Assembly: GCA_021772985.1 (NCBI GenBank)
Contig: JAJFKX010000012.1
Coordinates: 62,001-126,000 of the forward strand
DNA: 64,000 bases
Direction of reading: 5' to 3'
Source of the DNA: Gammaproteobacteria bacterium
Lineage (GTDB): Bacteria > Pseudomonadota > Gammaproteobacteria > Xanthomonadales > Wenzhouxiangellaceae
Part shown: positions 39,589 through 50,074 of the stretch, piece after piece
How positions within the stretch are numbered: position 1 is the stretch's first letter
How the letters are laid out: each line of letters opens with the position of its first letter
Position numbers and translations under genes: made by a program
Notes under the pieces: model-generated
What the model was told of the DNA's origin: nothing
The model's input: the letters and a program-made list of their open reading frames with translations, nothing else
The model's database searches: none

Positions 39589-42232
39589 GGTGGTCTCCAG
39601 CCGGAGCAGGGACTACCACCGGCATCAAAGCCGGTAAAACCAATAGTGTGGCGGTTACCATCAAGCTCAAACCAAGCGCCAGTAGCAAGCCCATGCTGGC
39701 GGTGCCGGTATGTGTTGAAAACATCAGGTTGCCGAAGCTGAGTACGGTAGTTAAGGCACCGAATACAATACCTCGTGCGGTGGTGGTGCGTAATACATTT
39801 GCCAGCTGACCATCGGCGGTAGTAGGCATGTCACGGCTACGGTGCCGGTAAACCAGGTGGACACCGTTATCCACAGCAACCCCGAGTAGCAAAGGCAGCG
39901 CAACCACATTGGCAAAATTAAGTGGCACTTTAATTAAAACCAGAATGGCGCCGGTGACAAGGCCACCCAAAAGCAATGGCACCAGCACCCGGGTGCTATC
40001 ACCAACACTGCGCAAAATAATGATCAAAACCAGACCAATTCCAAGTACTGCCCAGAGCATGGCTTCCCGCAATGCAGCACTGACTGCCTGGCCGGAGCGT
40101 TGTTGCAGAACCGGCATTCCGGTGACCTGTGGGGCCAGGTTGGCTACTTTACCGATCAACTCGCGGACATAAGCAAAATCATTGGTGTCACCGGCAGGAA
40201 AAACCTGCACTATGTAAGTCCCCGATGGGCTGCGCCAGCGGTCACTTATGTGGTCGGGTAATGCATCACTGGTGACTTGTTGGTCGACGCTTATGACTTG
40301 TTGCAGGCGCTTTAAGGTATCAGGCAGCAAGCCGATCAATGCGCTATTTAATGCCGGGTAAACTGATGTGCCATGATCCGAATTTTCCAGCTGTTGTAAT
40401 GTGGTATATAGCTGATTGGCGACAGGCGTATCAAATTTCGGTAATGCCAAGGCCAATTGGCTGATGGCGTAATGCAGGCGATCTTGATCAAGTACAGGCA
40501 GGTTGTCTGGAATTGATAATAAATCCAATCCGGTGGTCCAGCGAAGATCTTCCAGCAACAACAGTTTTTCCTCTTGATCAACCGGGATCAGGTCAAGCAA
40601 GGAGATGGCGCGATCAACTTCTGGTAATGCACGCAGCTGCATGGTGATACGTTGTGCTTCACTGGCATTATCGCTAAGTACTTGCAAGTTCCGGTGCCCG
40701 GTCGATTGACTGCGCAATAATTGGCGCAAAGTATTCACAGATTCTGATTGCGGATCACGCAGATTAAGTGGGTCGCTATCAAACGGTAACTGCCAAGCCA
40801 GGGCTATACTTGACAAAGCGATCAATAATGCACCGATACGGACTTTCCTACGCTGCAGCAGGGGAGCATCCAGCAGGGTTTCCGGCAACTGCAAGCGGCT
40901 TCGGGTGTTATCAACTTTGGGCGCAGGGGTGACAGCCAGTAGTGCAGGCAGCAGGCTGTAGCTGATAGCAAAAGTGATGAACATGGCTACGCCGGCTATT
41001 AATCCAAGCTCAGCCACGCCACGAAAGGCCGTTGGCATAAATGCGAAAAAACCGATTGCAGTGGTAATTGCACTCAGCGCCAGAGCACCGGCCAGTAACC
41101 GGGCGGTGCTGAGGATTGCCATATGTTTGGACGTTTGCTGAACAAGTTGTTCGCGGTAGCGCAGCATAAAATGAATGCCATAATTCACGCCCAGGCCGAT
41201 ATACAAAACGGTAAAGGCAATTGAAATCAGGTTGATACGGCCTACTGCCAAAGCAGCAAAACCCAATGTCAGGGTGAAACCTGCGGCCAGGCTTAGCAAT
41301 GCAATGGCGACCAACCGAATTGAACGCAAGGCCCACAACATAACCAAAGTCACCAGGATAATGGCCAGAATACCGGCACGTTTGGCACCGGTCAAAGCAC
41401 TCAGCAATTCCTCATGTTCCAGTGCTACCGGGCCGCTAAGCAACATCCGCACAGGTTGCTCTGCGGTCAGATTCAGGTCAGTGCGAACCTTATCAGCTGC
41501 AGCCATGACCTCACGGCCGGCCATCACCTGGGTAAAATTCAATCGCGGTTCGACCACCAGGGTTTCGCGAAAAACACTTGTCTGCGCGATGTTATCTGGA
41601 GTGGCAAAAAACACCTGTTCCCAGGACATCGCGGCTGGTTGGCCGGTTAATACCTGTGTTGTGGTTCGGTCAATAGCCGACAGCATATTATCCAGCCCAG
41701 CCGCTTGGGTTTCGGCGTAGTCGCCGGCCTCGGTCAGTAGTTCAAACAGCGTGGCTGCTTGCGGGTCTTCCGCCAGGCGGGTCAGAAAAGGCTGTGCAGC
41801 ACTCAGCTGGTCGCCTAATTCAGTCAGCTCTTCAGGGCTCAAAAACAACAGGCCATTTTGCTGGAAATAGGCCTCGCCCGCGAACCAATCAACTGCAGCA
41901 AAATGCTGCTGGTCAGCCAATAGCCGGGTTTTTACCTGATGGGCAGTGTTGCGCGCCTGTTCCGGTGTCGGAGCTTCAATCACCACCAGCAGGTTATTGG
42001 CCAGGGTAGGGAATTCACGTCGGAATCGATCGAATGTTTGCCGAAAAGGCAAGCTGGCATCCAGCATATCTGCAGTGTCGGTATTCACACCCAGATGCTT
42101 GACGGTGTAATCCAGTGCACCGGCACTGGCCAAAAACAATAGTCCGATAATGAACCACGGGTAGCGAATAACCAGCTTCAACCAGGCCATCAGTGCATTT
42201 TGGATACGGGTGTTGTCTGCGGTTTTTTTCAT
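39578..42232 (-). CDS. hpnN: Hopanoid-associated RND transporter HpnN
   Basis: 884 aa RND protein with two TM bundles and MMPL/SSD-like segments; next to hpnA/hpnM. Confidence 0.88.
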   Translation of the reverse strand: MKKTADNTRIQNALMAWLKLVIRYPWFIIGLLFLASAGALDYTVKHLGVNTDTADMLDASLPFRQTFDRFRREFPTLANNLLVVIEAPTPEQARNTAHQVKTRLLADQQHFAAVDWFAGEAYFQQNGLLFLSPEELTELGDQLSAAQPFLTRLAEDPQAATLFELLTEAGDYAETQAAGLDNMLSAIDRTTTQVLTGQPAAMSWEQVFFATPDNIAQTSVFRETLVVEPRLNFTQVMAGREVMAAADKVRTDLNLTAEQPVRMLLSGPVALEHEELLSALTGAKRAGILAIILVTLVMLWALRSIRLVAIALLSLAAGFTLTLGFAALAVGRINLISIAFTVLYIGLGVNYGIHFMLRYREQLVQQTSKHMAILSTARLLAGALALSAITTAIGFFAFMPTAFRGVAELGLIAGVAMFITFAISYSLLPALLAVTPAPKVDNTRSRLQLPETLLDAPLLQRRKVRIGALLIALSSIALAWQLPFDSDPLNLRDPQSESVNTLRQLLRSQSTGHRNLQVLSDNASEAQRITMQLRALPEVDRAISLLDLIPVDQEEKLLLLEDLRWTTGLDLLSIPDNLPVLDQDRLHYAISQLALALPKFDTPVANQLYTTLQQLENSDHGTSVYPALNSALIGLLPDTLKRLQQVISVDQQVTSDALPDHISDRWRSPSGTYIVQVFPAGDTNDFAYVRELIGKVANLAPQVTGMPVLQQRSGQAVSAALREAMLWAVLGIGLVLIIILRSVGDSTRVLVPLLLGGLVTGAILVLIKVPLNFANVVALPLLLGVAVDNGVHLVYRHRSRDMPTTADGQLANVLRTTTARGIVFGALTTVLSFGNLMFSTHTGTASMGLLLALGLSLMVTATLLVLPALMPVVVPAPAGDHHDN

Positions 42233-42260
42233 TGGTTGGATAAACGATCAGCAGTTGAGA

Positions 42261-42905
42261 TTATTCTGACACCAGCCGTTCAACCTGCTGTTGGAGGTAA
42301 TCAAGCACGGCTTCCAAACCTCCCTGGTTATATAGTTTGCTGTATTGGGTACGTTTTAATGCCAGATCGCTGACTCCGCGAGTGGTTATATTGACTATCC
42401 GCCATTGGTCGTTTTCCTGTAGCAGCAGATAATCGAAAGCAATCTGTTCGCCCTTGCCAGTAAGCAACTGATGCCTAACCTGGGCACGGTTACTGCCGGG
42501 CTGCATGGCGCTTACCGCAACAAATTGTTGATCATTGAAACTGTTGAAACGGGCAGCATAGGTGGCAATGGTCAAAGCCTGAAATGAATTCATGAAGTTG
42601 CTTTGCTGAGCTGGATCAAATGTATTCCAACGGCTGCCAAATAAAAACCTGCCCATCCGGGGAAAGTTGAATACCCGTTCTATTACCGGTTGCAAGCGCT
42701 GGCTGCGACCGGCATGATCGAGTTGTTCTGCCTGCATGATATTTAATAATGCCTGTTCCAGAGTCACCACAACCTGTTCGGGTGCTGCGTCGCTGGAAGC
42801 TGGGGTGATAATGCTTTCGGTTTGTGCAAATACTGCTGAAATCGACAGCACTATGCCAAGCATTATCACTGCAGGAAAGTGCTTTGAATAGATTTTTTTG
42901 ATCAT
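42261..42905 (-). CDS. hpnM: MlaC/Ttg2D-family periplasmic protein HpnM
   Basis: 214 aa; signal peptide; VFNFPRMGRFLFGSRWNTFDPAQQSNFMNSFQ. Confidence 0.88.
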   Translation of the reverse strand: MIKKIYSKHFPAVIMLGIVLSISAVFAQTESIITPASSDAAPEQVVVTLEQALLNIMQAEQLDHAGRSQRLQPVIERVFNFPRMGRFLFGSRWNTFDPAQQSNFMNSFQALTIATYAARFNSFNDQQFVAVSAMQPGSNRAQVRHQLLTGKGEQIAFDYLLLQENDQWRIVNITTRGVSDLALKRTQYSKLYNQGGLEAVLDYLQQQVERLVSE

Positions 42906-43573
42906 TCCATTCTCTCAAGTGTTTGTGCAACAGTGGCTAGTGTCTGACAAGCTTGCTGTTGTGCTCTGGCCAGCTTGAACATGGCCTGCATCCTAACAGG
43001 CTTAGCTGCCAGCCAACCGGCCAGGCGCAAGATTTTTGGTTGTGCGTAGCTATCACAGCATTCGATCAGACCAGCCGGTAATGTTTGCTCTGAATCGTCC
43101 AATATTGCCCGTGTTACCAGAGCAGGGACTTTATGCTGAGCGGCTATTCGCATGACCATGGCGCTTTCCATATCTGTCGCGGATGCCTGAGTATCAGCAG
43201 CGAGTGTCTTTTTAGCCGAACACGAAGTCAATACGGTAGCAGTCTCAGCCAGTGGAGCATGACATGCATCAGTTAACTGGCTGCTGAACCGCTGCCACCA
43301 ATGTTGATCACACAGCAGATGTGATCCATCGGCGGTCACTATCTTCTGCGGCAACAACAATGTTCCGGCTGTAAGCCCAGGTTGCAGACCGGCGGCGCAG
43401 CCATAGCTGAGCAATACATTCGCGCCTTGCTCGATAAGTGCCTGCGCGCCGGCAGCGGCGGCGGACGGACCCATTCCAGTCAGTTGCCAGCGGATGGTTG
43501 TACTATCCTTGACTAATACCTTTTGCAGACATCGTGCTTCCCAGCGCAATGCCACAACTACACCGATAAGCAT
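42902..43573 (-). CDS. hpnG: Hopanoid-associated nucleoside phosphorylase HpnG
   Basis: 223 aa; WQLTGMGPSAAAAGAQALIEQGANVLLSYGCAAGLQPGL, ATDMESAMVMRIA; between shc and hpnM. Confidence 0.85.
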   Translation of the reverse strand: MLIGVVVALRWEARCLQKVLVKDSTTIRWQLTGMGPSAAAAGAQALIEQGANVLLSYGCAAGLQPGLTAGTLLLPQKIVTADGSHLLCDQHWWQRFSSQLTDACHAPLAETATVLTSCSAKKTLAADTQASATDMESAMVMRIAAQHKVPALVTRAILDDSEQTLPAGLIECCDSYAQPKILRLAGWLAAKPVRMQAMFKLARAQQQACQTLATVAQTLERME

Positions 43574-43579
43574 CGCTGA

Positions 43580-45532
43580 TCAAGCCTTGGTCAGTTGCCG
43601 GTATCTGCTTAATGCCCACAGCGGGAAATAGTGGTTATAACCGTGATAGCGCAGATAAAACACCCGTGGAAAACCTGGTGCGTTAAACCATGGGTCGGAC
43701 CAACTGCCGTCGCTTTGCTGTTGCTCAATTAACCAGTTGATACCACGTTTGACGGCCTTATCATTAACCTGGCCGGTTGCCATCAATGCCAGCAATGCCC
43801 AGGCGGTATGAGAACCGCTGCTGAACCCGGCCTGGCCATTTAGTTGTGGGTCGATGTAACTGTCGTTACTTTCTCCCCAGCCACCATCAGCCCGCTGACG
43901 AGACAGCAGGTAAGCCACTGCTTTCTGAATATAATTCTGTTGTGGGTCCTCGCCGGCAAAGGCCAAGCCAGCCAGCACACTCCATGTCCCATAAATATAA
44001 TTGGTGCCCCAACGCCCCCACCATGAGCCATCAGCTTGCTGATTGGCTTTCAGGTAATCAATGCAACGCTGCATAGCAGCCTGATCCTGGGGCCGCCTCA
44101 ACAGGCCTAATGGCAGTAATACACGCCCGGATACATCTTCAGTAGCAGGGTCCAGCAACGCACCATGATCGGCAAACGGTATGCTGTTAAGGTAATATTT
44201 GTCGTTATTGGCATCGAAAGCGGCAAACCCCCCAGCGCAGGCTTTGCTGGTTGATTGCAGACCAACCAACCAGTCGCATGCCTGGTTAACAGTATCGGCA
44301 TATTCGCCATTGTGATCTGCCACGTGCAACAAAGCTGCAACCATTGCCGTGTCATCCAGGTCCGGGTAATGCGGATTGGCGTATTGGAATGCCCAGCCGC
44401 CGGGTTTGACAGTTGGGGCCTGTATCGACCAATCGCCGATAAACTCTGTTTCCTGTTTATCGATTAACCACCGGCAGGCATTTCGGATGGATTGTTGGGT
44501 GGCGTGATCATCTCCGGCTTTTAATAAGGCGACTGCTGCCCAACCGGTATCCCAGACCGGAGATACACAAGGTTGACAATAAGCACTGCCATCCGGGTAT
44601 TCAACCAGCAGTTTTTGAATCGAGCGCATGCAGGTCAGCCTTAGAGGATGATCCCGTGAATAACCCAGGCAATCCAATGCCATGCAGGCATTCACCATCG
44701 CCGGGAAAATTGCACCCAGACCATCTTCACCGTTCAGACGTTCAACAAACCACTGCTGTGCACGCCGGAGAGCTTTGCGTCGTATGAATCCAGGGATTAA
44801 AGGTTCAAGGCAATATAGTGAAAAACGTTCCAGCCTCAACAGGAAAGTGTTTAATGGCGAGCGAATGGGGAAATAATGACGCTCTTGATCAGGTGGTGTT
44901 ATGAACAGCTCCTGGATATCAATACTGCGTGGGTTGATAGCTTGGGGTTTGTAAGCATAGAGCACAAATAACGGGACCATCACCGTACGCGACCAATAAG
45001 ATACTTTACTGATATGGAACGGAAACCAGCGTGGCATTAACATCACTTCTGGTGGAATAAATGGCACGGCCCGCCATGGCACCTGGTTAAATAATGCCAG
45101 CGCAATGCGGGCAAACACATTGGCCCGGGCTGCCCCGCCAGCTGCCAGGATAGCTTCCCTGGCACGCTGCATATGCTTTGAATCGACGCTGTCACCGGCC
45201 AATTTAAGCGCAAAGTAGGCTTTTACGGTGCAGCTGATATCCATCGCGCCGCCGGTGTATAAAGGCCAGCTGCCATCTTCACGTTGATGATGGCGCAGGT
45301 ATTTAGCCAGCCGTTGTTCCAAACCGGCATCGATTTCGTCCATGAAGTGCATCATCATGATGTACTCGGCAGGAATGGTGCAATCGGCTTCCAGCTCAAA
45401 ACACCAATGACCATCCGGATGTTGCTGCTGAAGCAAATTCTTCCGGGCAGCATTGATTGCTGCATCCAGGTGCTGCCCTGAAAGTGATACTGAGGGTGTT
45501 TGCTGATTGTCGGTAGCCAACGAGACTTGCAT
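43580..45532 (-). CDS. shc: Squalene-hopene cyclase
   Basis: 650 aa; DLDDTAM (DxDD) catalytic motif, multiple QW motifs (QQADGSWWGRWG, QRADGGWGES, QQSDGSWSD). Confidence 0.97.
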   Translation of the reverse strand: MQVSLATDNQQTPSVSLSGQHLDAAINAARKNLLQQQHPDGHWCFELEADCTIPAEYIMMMHFMDEIDAGLEQRLAKYLRHHQREDGSWPLYTGGAMDISCTVKAYFALKLAGDSVDSKHMQRAREAILAAGGAARANVFARIALALFNQVPWRAVPFIPPEVMLMPRWFPFHISKVSYWSRTVMVPLFVLYAYKPQAINPRSIDIQELFITPPDQERHYFPIRSPLNTFLLRLERFSLYCLEPLIPGFIRRKALRRAQQWFVERLNGEDGLGAIFPAMVNACMALDCLGYSRDHPLRLTCMRSIQKLLVEYPDGSAYCQPCVSPVWDTGWAAVALLKAGDDHATQQSIRNACRWLIDKQETEFIGDWSIQAPTVKPGGWAFQYANPHYPDLDDTAMVAALLHVADHNGEYADTVNQACDWLVGLQSTSKACAGGFAAFDANNDKYYLNSIPFADHGALLDPATEDVSGRVLLPLGLLRRPQDQAAMQRCIDYLKANQQADGSWWGRWGTNYIYGTWSVLAGLAFAGEDPQQNYIQKAVAYLLSRQRADGGWGESNDSYIDPQLNGQAGFSSGSHTAWALLALMATGQVNDKAVKRGINWLIEQQQSDGSWSDPWFNAPGFPRVFYLRYHGYNHYFPLWALSRYRQLTKA

Positions 45533-45586
45533 GGTTGTTTGGTGGTCAGTTCAGATCAACAGGGTTATCAAATAAATAACCTGCAC

Positions 45587-46756
45587 TCAGGCGTGCATGG
45601 ATTGCATTTTTACGCTTGCGCATGGGGTTGCCGGTTCACTGGGAGCGTCGCTGTTGTGGTAGTTGGGTAAAGGCAGTTCATAATTTGTAATTTCCGTGCA
45701 TGGCAAATGTTGACCGGCTTTGCGGAATAACCATTTCAGTAAACGGTTACTACGCCCGCAAATTTTGCTGAGAACAATCACCTGCTTGACCCGACGGCGG
45801 CTGACTTTGACTTCCTGACTATTGCTGAAATGAGGTGATTGGTGAATATTCTTCAGAGTCAAAATTGCCAGGCCCAGAGCCCACAGGCAGAACTTGCGAA
45901 TTCCACGCTGTTTGTGAGGCAGCATCAAGGTATAGCGAAGTGCGTTTTGTATATGGCCATGAGTGATCCCGATGAGTACATTCAATGCCTGCTGATAACC
46001 TGCTGTTTGATGTTGGCTTTCTAATTTGGCCAGGTTTACACCATATTGCAAAAATGTTGCTTTCGGCCACCAGCAGACACCCCGGTCGCGGTCATCCCAA
46101 ACATCTTTGAGGATGTTGGTCATTTGCAGGGCCTGACCAAAGGAAGGGGCCAGCTGCATCAGCTGCTCACGCTGTTGTTCTATAGCAGGATCATGATAGC
46201 AGAACAGGTCGGTCAACATTTCACCAACCACGCCAGCGACGTAATAGCAATAAAAATCCAGGTCGCGCTGTTCAGCCAAACCATCTGCAGAGGCACTGCG
46301 CTGGTAGTTATTCATGCCCCTGCCCATCACCTGTACACATTGGAACAAGGCTTTTTGCTGGACCGGTGCAAGGCTTCTTGTAACCTCAATAACCAAGTCT
46401 GTGTTAGCGACCAGATCACGTTCAGCCGTTAGTGTCTGTGGTGCTACCAGGGGGGCAATATGATCAGCGAAATCACCAGCATCCCGGTGTCCGGCAATCA
46501 CTTCAATAAACTGTTGCTGATAAAGGATTTTTTGCTGGGTATCCCAAGCTGCATCATCCTCAATGGTATCGGCGATCCGGCACAGCAGATAAGCGTTGGC
46601 GACCGCCGTATACAGATCTTTAGGCAGTTGCGGAATGGTCAGGGCAAAGGTGCGTGAAACAGCGACCAGAATATGTTCCTGGTAAGCCAGTGCTTTTGCC
46701 AGTGAGCCGGCAACAGTGTCAGCGTCAATGCCTGAGGCTGAAAATGATGGTTGCAA
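45587..46756 (-). CDS. Squalene synthase (farnesyl-diphosphate farnesyltransferase type)
   Basis: 389 aa; SRTFALTIPQLP, LLCRIADTIEDD, QALQMTNILKDVWDDRDRG. Confidence 0.9.
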   Translation of the reverse strand: MQPSFSASGIDADTVAGSLAKALAYQEHILVAVSRTFALTIPQLPKDLYTAVANAYLLCRIADTIEDDAAWDTQQKILYQQQFIEVIAGHRDAGDFADHIAPLVAPQTLTAERDLVANTDLVIEVTRSLAPVQQKALFQCVQVMGRGMNNYQRSASADGLAEQRDLDFYCYYVAGVVGEMLTDLFCYHDPAIEQQREQLMQLAPSFGQALQMTNILKDVWDDRDRGVCWWPKATFLQYGVNLAKLESQHQTAGYQQALNVLIGITHGHIQNALRYTLMLPHKQRGIRKFCLWALGLAILTLKNIHQSPHFSNSQEVKVSRRRVKQVIVLSKICGRSNRLLKWLFRKAGQHLPCTEITNYELPLPNYHNSDAPSEPATPCASVKMQSMHA

Positions 46757-47097
46757 ACCAATTGCTCCCTTTAGTTCAATTCCAATTGGGCTGTTGGTGA
46801 TACCGCAGCTTGCCGATATGATCCATTTGCCATGGATGATCGTTTTACTGTGGCAACAGCGCTATGGGTGGTTCTTATATTAAGCATAGATCAGCCAGCT
46901 CTCGTTGTGTATTAAAGTGCAAATACGCTTGCGGATGTTACTGATAGGATGTATAGCCGCGTAGTATAATCAAGCGTGAAAATATAACCTGAACTCAGTA
47001 CATTTTAGCCGCTCGGCCCTATCCAGGTCGAGTCATCTGATAAAAGTAATCAGACGGGCGGCTGACAATACTAATTGCAACTACCCTTTGGAGAGTT

Positions 47098-48000
47098 ATG
47101 ACACCGAATCACGACTTCGCGGCGCATTCAAAAACGCTGGTGCATCGTGTCAATCAATACCTTGATCGATTGTTATCACAGACATCTGCCAGCGATCAGT
47201 TGCAGTCGGCTATGCGCTACGCAGCATTGGGTGGTGGTAAGCGTATTCGGCCGTTGCTGGTGTATGCCGCAGGTTTATTATCCAAGGCGCCAATGTCAGC
47301 GCTGGATGCTCCCGCGGCAGCGGTTGAATTGGTGCATTGTTACTCCCTGGTGCATGATGATTTACCCGCTATGGACGATGATGATTTGCGTCGTGGTCAG
47401 CCTACCTTGCATAAGGCGTTTGACGAGGCTACTGCTATTTTGGCTGGAGATGCGCTATTGGCACTGGCGTTTCAATGCCTGGCTGATGCTGCACCAGAAT
47501 ACCGTGATGCACAGGCAATAACCGCGAGCATTCAGCTGCTGGCGCATGCCAGTGGCGGTGACGGTATGGTCGGCGGTCAGATGCTGGATATCGATATGGA
47601 AGGCAGCTATCCGGAAAAAGAATCGGTAGAACAAATGTTCAGGTTGAAGACCGGTGCATTGATTCATGCTGCAGTGATGTTGGGTATTCATGCCTCAGAT
47701 ATGTCCTCTGATCAGCAAATGATCGAACAACTGTCTCAATTCGGTGATGCTATTGGATTATGTTTCCAGGTTCAGGATGATATTTTGGATGTCACCGGAG
47801 ATACCGACAAACTGGGTAAACCACAGGGCTCGGATGAAGAAAAAGATAAACCCAATTACGCATTGCGCTATGGTCTGGATGTGGCACGTGAACGAGCGGA
47901 CGGTTTATTTAGTGCAGCCATACAGAATTTAACGCACTATGGAGACCAGGCTGAGCCGTTACGTTGGATGGCAAGTTATATTACCAGGCGTGATTATTAA
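47098..48000 (+). CDS. ispA: Polyprenyl (farnesyl) diphosphate synthase
   Basis: GGGKRIRPLLVYAAG, VHDDLPAMDDDDLRRG, FQVQDDILDVTGDTDKLGK. Confidence 0.95.
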   Translation: MTPNHDFAAHSKTLVHRVNQYLDRLLSQTSASDQLQSAMRYAALGGGKRIRPLLVYAAGLLSKAPMSALDAPAAAVELVHCYSLVHDDLPAMDDDDLRRGQPTLHKAFDEATAILAGDALLALAFQCLADAAPEYRDAQAITASIQLLAHASGGDGMVGGQMLDIDMEGSYPEKESVEQMFRLKTGALIHAAVMLGIHASDMSSDQQMIEQLSQFGDAIGLCFQVQDDILDVTGDTDKLGKPQGSDEEKDKPNYALRYGLDVARERADGLFSAAIQNLTHYGDQAEPLRWMASYITRRDY

Positions 48001-48137
48001 AGGCTGGGCGGCATTTCTGATATTTCTTCCGATTAAAGCCCCGACTTCGGTGGCCGATGTCCCGCCAACCATTGAATAAATCATCAGGGCACCATTAAAC
48101 CAGAACTTGATAAGTATTAATGTGGTTTTTGGTAGAG

Positions 48138-49160
48138 CTAATTCACCCCCAGCCGTTGATGCATCAGCGAACTGGTGGTTGTGTATTGTAAACGCACTTT
48201 TTGTTCCGGATGCAGATGTTGTTGAACACCGAAAGCAGCCAGCGCAGCCTCATGAAATCCGGACAGAATGAGTTTTTTCTTACCAGGGTAAGTATTGATA
48301 TCACCTATTGCAAAAATACCAGGGATATTGGTTTGGAATTTTTCGGTGTCAACTTCTATAGCACGTTTTTCCAGTTGCAAACCCCAGTCAGCAATTGGTC
48401 CCAGGTTGGGTGATAACCCCCAGAATACCAATACTTGCTGACACTCGATTTGAGTGCGCTGGCCATCACGATTAATCAGCTCCAGACCGGTTAGCTGGCC
48501 ATCCTGAGATAAAGCCTGAGTGACATTCCCCTGATGCTCAACCACTTTCCCATTTTCTGCCAGAGCTTTCATTTTGTTGACTGAGGCTGGCTGTGCACGG
48601 TATTCAGGACGCCGATGCACCAATTGAATGCTGTCAACCCGGTCGTGTAGTTCCAGGCACCAGTCCAAGGCAGAGTCACCGCCGCCCAAGATGGCCAAAT
48701 GCTTGCCGGTAAAGTTTTCCGGCTTGAGTACTTTGGTGTGAATACTGCGATCATAAAACTCGGCAGCGCCGGGCGCTTTCAGCTGACGCGGCATAAACGC
48801 ACCCAGACCGGCGGCAATGATGACTGTTCCTGTATCGAACTCAGTGCCTTTACTGGTGACCACATGGAATCGGCCATTATCCAATTGGCGCATTTGGCTA
48901 ACTTGCTGGCCCAGATGAAACTGCGGATTAAATGGCTCAATCTGTTGCTGCAGGCGATCAATTAACTCCTGGGCGCCTACTGCAGGCAGTGCCGGGATAT
49001 CATAAATCGGTTTGTCAGGATATAACTCTGAACATTGACCGCCAGGTTGCTTAAGGCTGTCAACAATATGCGCGGAAATATCCAGCAACCCCAGTTCGAA
49101 TACTTGAAACAGGCCACACGGACCTGCACCGATAATCAGGGCATCGGTTTTGATGGTCAT
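48138..49160 (-). CDS. NAD(P)/FAD-dependent oxidoreductase (TrxR-like ferredoxin--NADP reductase)
   Basis: IIGAGPCGLFQVFELG, AILGGGDSALDWCLEL, GIFAIGDINTYPGKKKLILSGFHEAALAA. Confidence 0.9.
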   Translation of the reverse strand: MTIKTDALIIGAGPCGLFQVFELGLLDISAHIVDSLKQPGGQCSELYPDKPIYDIPALPAVGAQELIDRLQQQIEPFNPQFHLGQQVSQMRQLDNGRFHVVTSKGTEFDTGTVIIAAGLGAFMPRQLKAPGAAEFYDRSIHTKVLKPENFTGKHLAILGGGDSALDWCLELHDRVDSIQLVHRRPEYRAQPASVNKMKALAENGKVVEHQGNVTQALSQDGQLTGLELINRDGQRTQIECQQVLVFWGLSPNLGPIADWGLQLEKRAIEVDTEKFQTNIPGIFAIGDINTYPGKKKLILSGFHEAALAAFGVQQHLHPEQKVRLQYTTTSSLMHQRLGVN

Positions 49161-49278
49161 ATGAAATCCAATTAGTTAAATACCATTATCATCATGGTCG
49201 GGGTTGCTATACAGGAAAACAAGCCGACCATGGTTCAGACGTGCTAATCTGCGGCGCAGATAAAACACATGGCAAGGC

Positions 49279-49977
49279 ATGACTGCTACTCAGCGTACAA
49301 TTCAATTACATCAATCCTGGTTGAAACGGTTACAGTCGGAAATCGAAACCGATTATATGCAGCAACTGCGCACATTTTTACTGCAACGCAAACAGGCTGG
49401 CGCGGTTATTTATCCTCCCGGTCCGGAGATTTTTGCAGCACTGGACACCACACCTTTTGAACAGGTCAAAGTGGTGGTATTGGGACAAGATCCATACCAT
49501 GGACCCGGTCAGGCTCATGGCCTGTGCTTTTCAGTAAAACCAGGGATAGCCACGCCTCCTTCGTTACTCAATATCTACAAAGAATTAAAAACCGATGTAG
49601 GGTTTGAGATACCGCGACATGGCTATCTGATGCCGTGGGCAATGCAGGGTGTATTGTTATTGAATTCAGTCTTGACTGTTGAGCGCGGTCGGGCAGGGGC
49701 GCACCAAAATAAGGGTTGGGAGCGGTTTACTGATAGTGTTATCCAGCATTTGAATGATCAACGAGAAAGCCTGGTGTTTTTATTGTGGGGCAGCTATGCG
49801 CAGAAAAAAGCGGCATTTGTCGATAGGAATAAACACCTGGTGTTGAGTTCACCACATCCTTCACCATTATCTGCCAGCCGGGGTTTTTTCGGTTGCCGGC
49901 ATTTTTCACAAACCAATGACTATCTGGAACAAAATCAGCAAATGCCTATTGATTGGCAGTTGCCGATGCAATGTTGA
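49279..49977 (+). CDS. ung: Uracil-DNA glycosylase
   Basis: [57 protein letters not shown]. Confidence 0.97.
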   Translation: MTATQRTIQLHQSWLKRLQSEIETDYMQQLRTFLLQRKQAGAVIYPPGPEIFAALDTTPFEQVKVVVLGQDPYHGPGQAHGLCFSVKPGIATPPSLLNIYKELKTDVGFEIPRHGYLMPWAMQGVLLLNSVLTVERGRAGAHQNKGWERFTDSVIQHLNDQRESLVFLLWGSYAQKKAAFVDRNKHLVLSSPHPSPLSASRGFFGCRHFSQTNDYLEQNQQMPIDWQLPMQC

Positions 49978-50001
49978 ATCTGGCTGAGAAAGCCTGGTGA
50001 T

Positions 50002-50017
50002 GTTCAGCATGCTGAAC
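50002..50017. repeat. Perfect 16-bp palindrome GTTCAGCATGCTGAAC
   Basis: Direct reading; between convergent ung and VWA-protein genes. Confidence 0.6.
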
Positions 50018-50019
50018 AG

Positions 50020-50045
50020 CGTTCCCACACGGGCGCGTGGGAACG
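50020..50045. repeat. REP-like hairpin CGTTCCCAC-N8-GTGGGAACG
   Basis: Perfect 9-bp inverted repeat in a convergent intergenic region. Confidence 0.6.
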
Positions 50046-50074
50046 GGCTGACTGCTGATAGCATGTGAATAAAT

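Noticed and set aside
42902-43573. Reading HpnG as the MTA phosphorylase feeding the RuBisCO-like protein
   Set aside because: It shares the nucleosidase/phosphorylase fold, but its position between shc and hpnM makes hopanoid-associated HpnG the simpler call.
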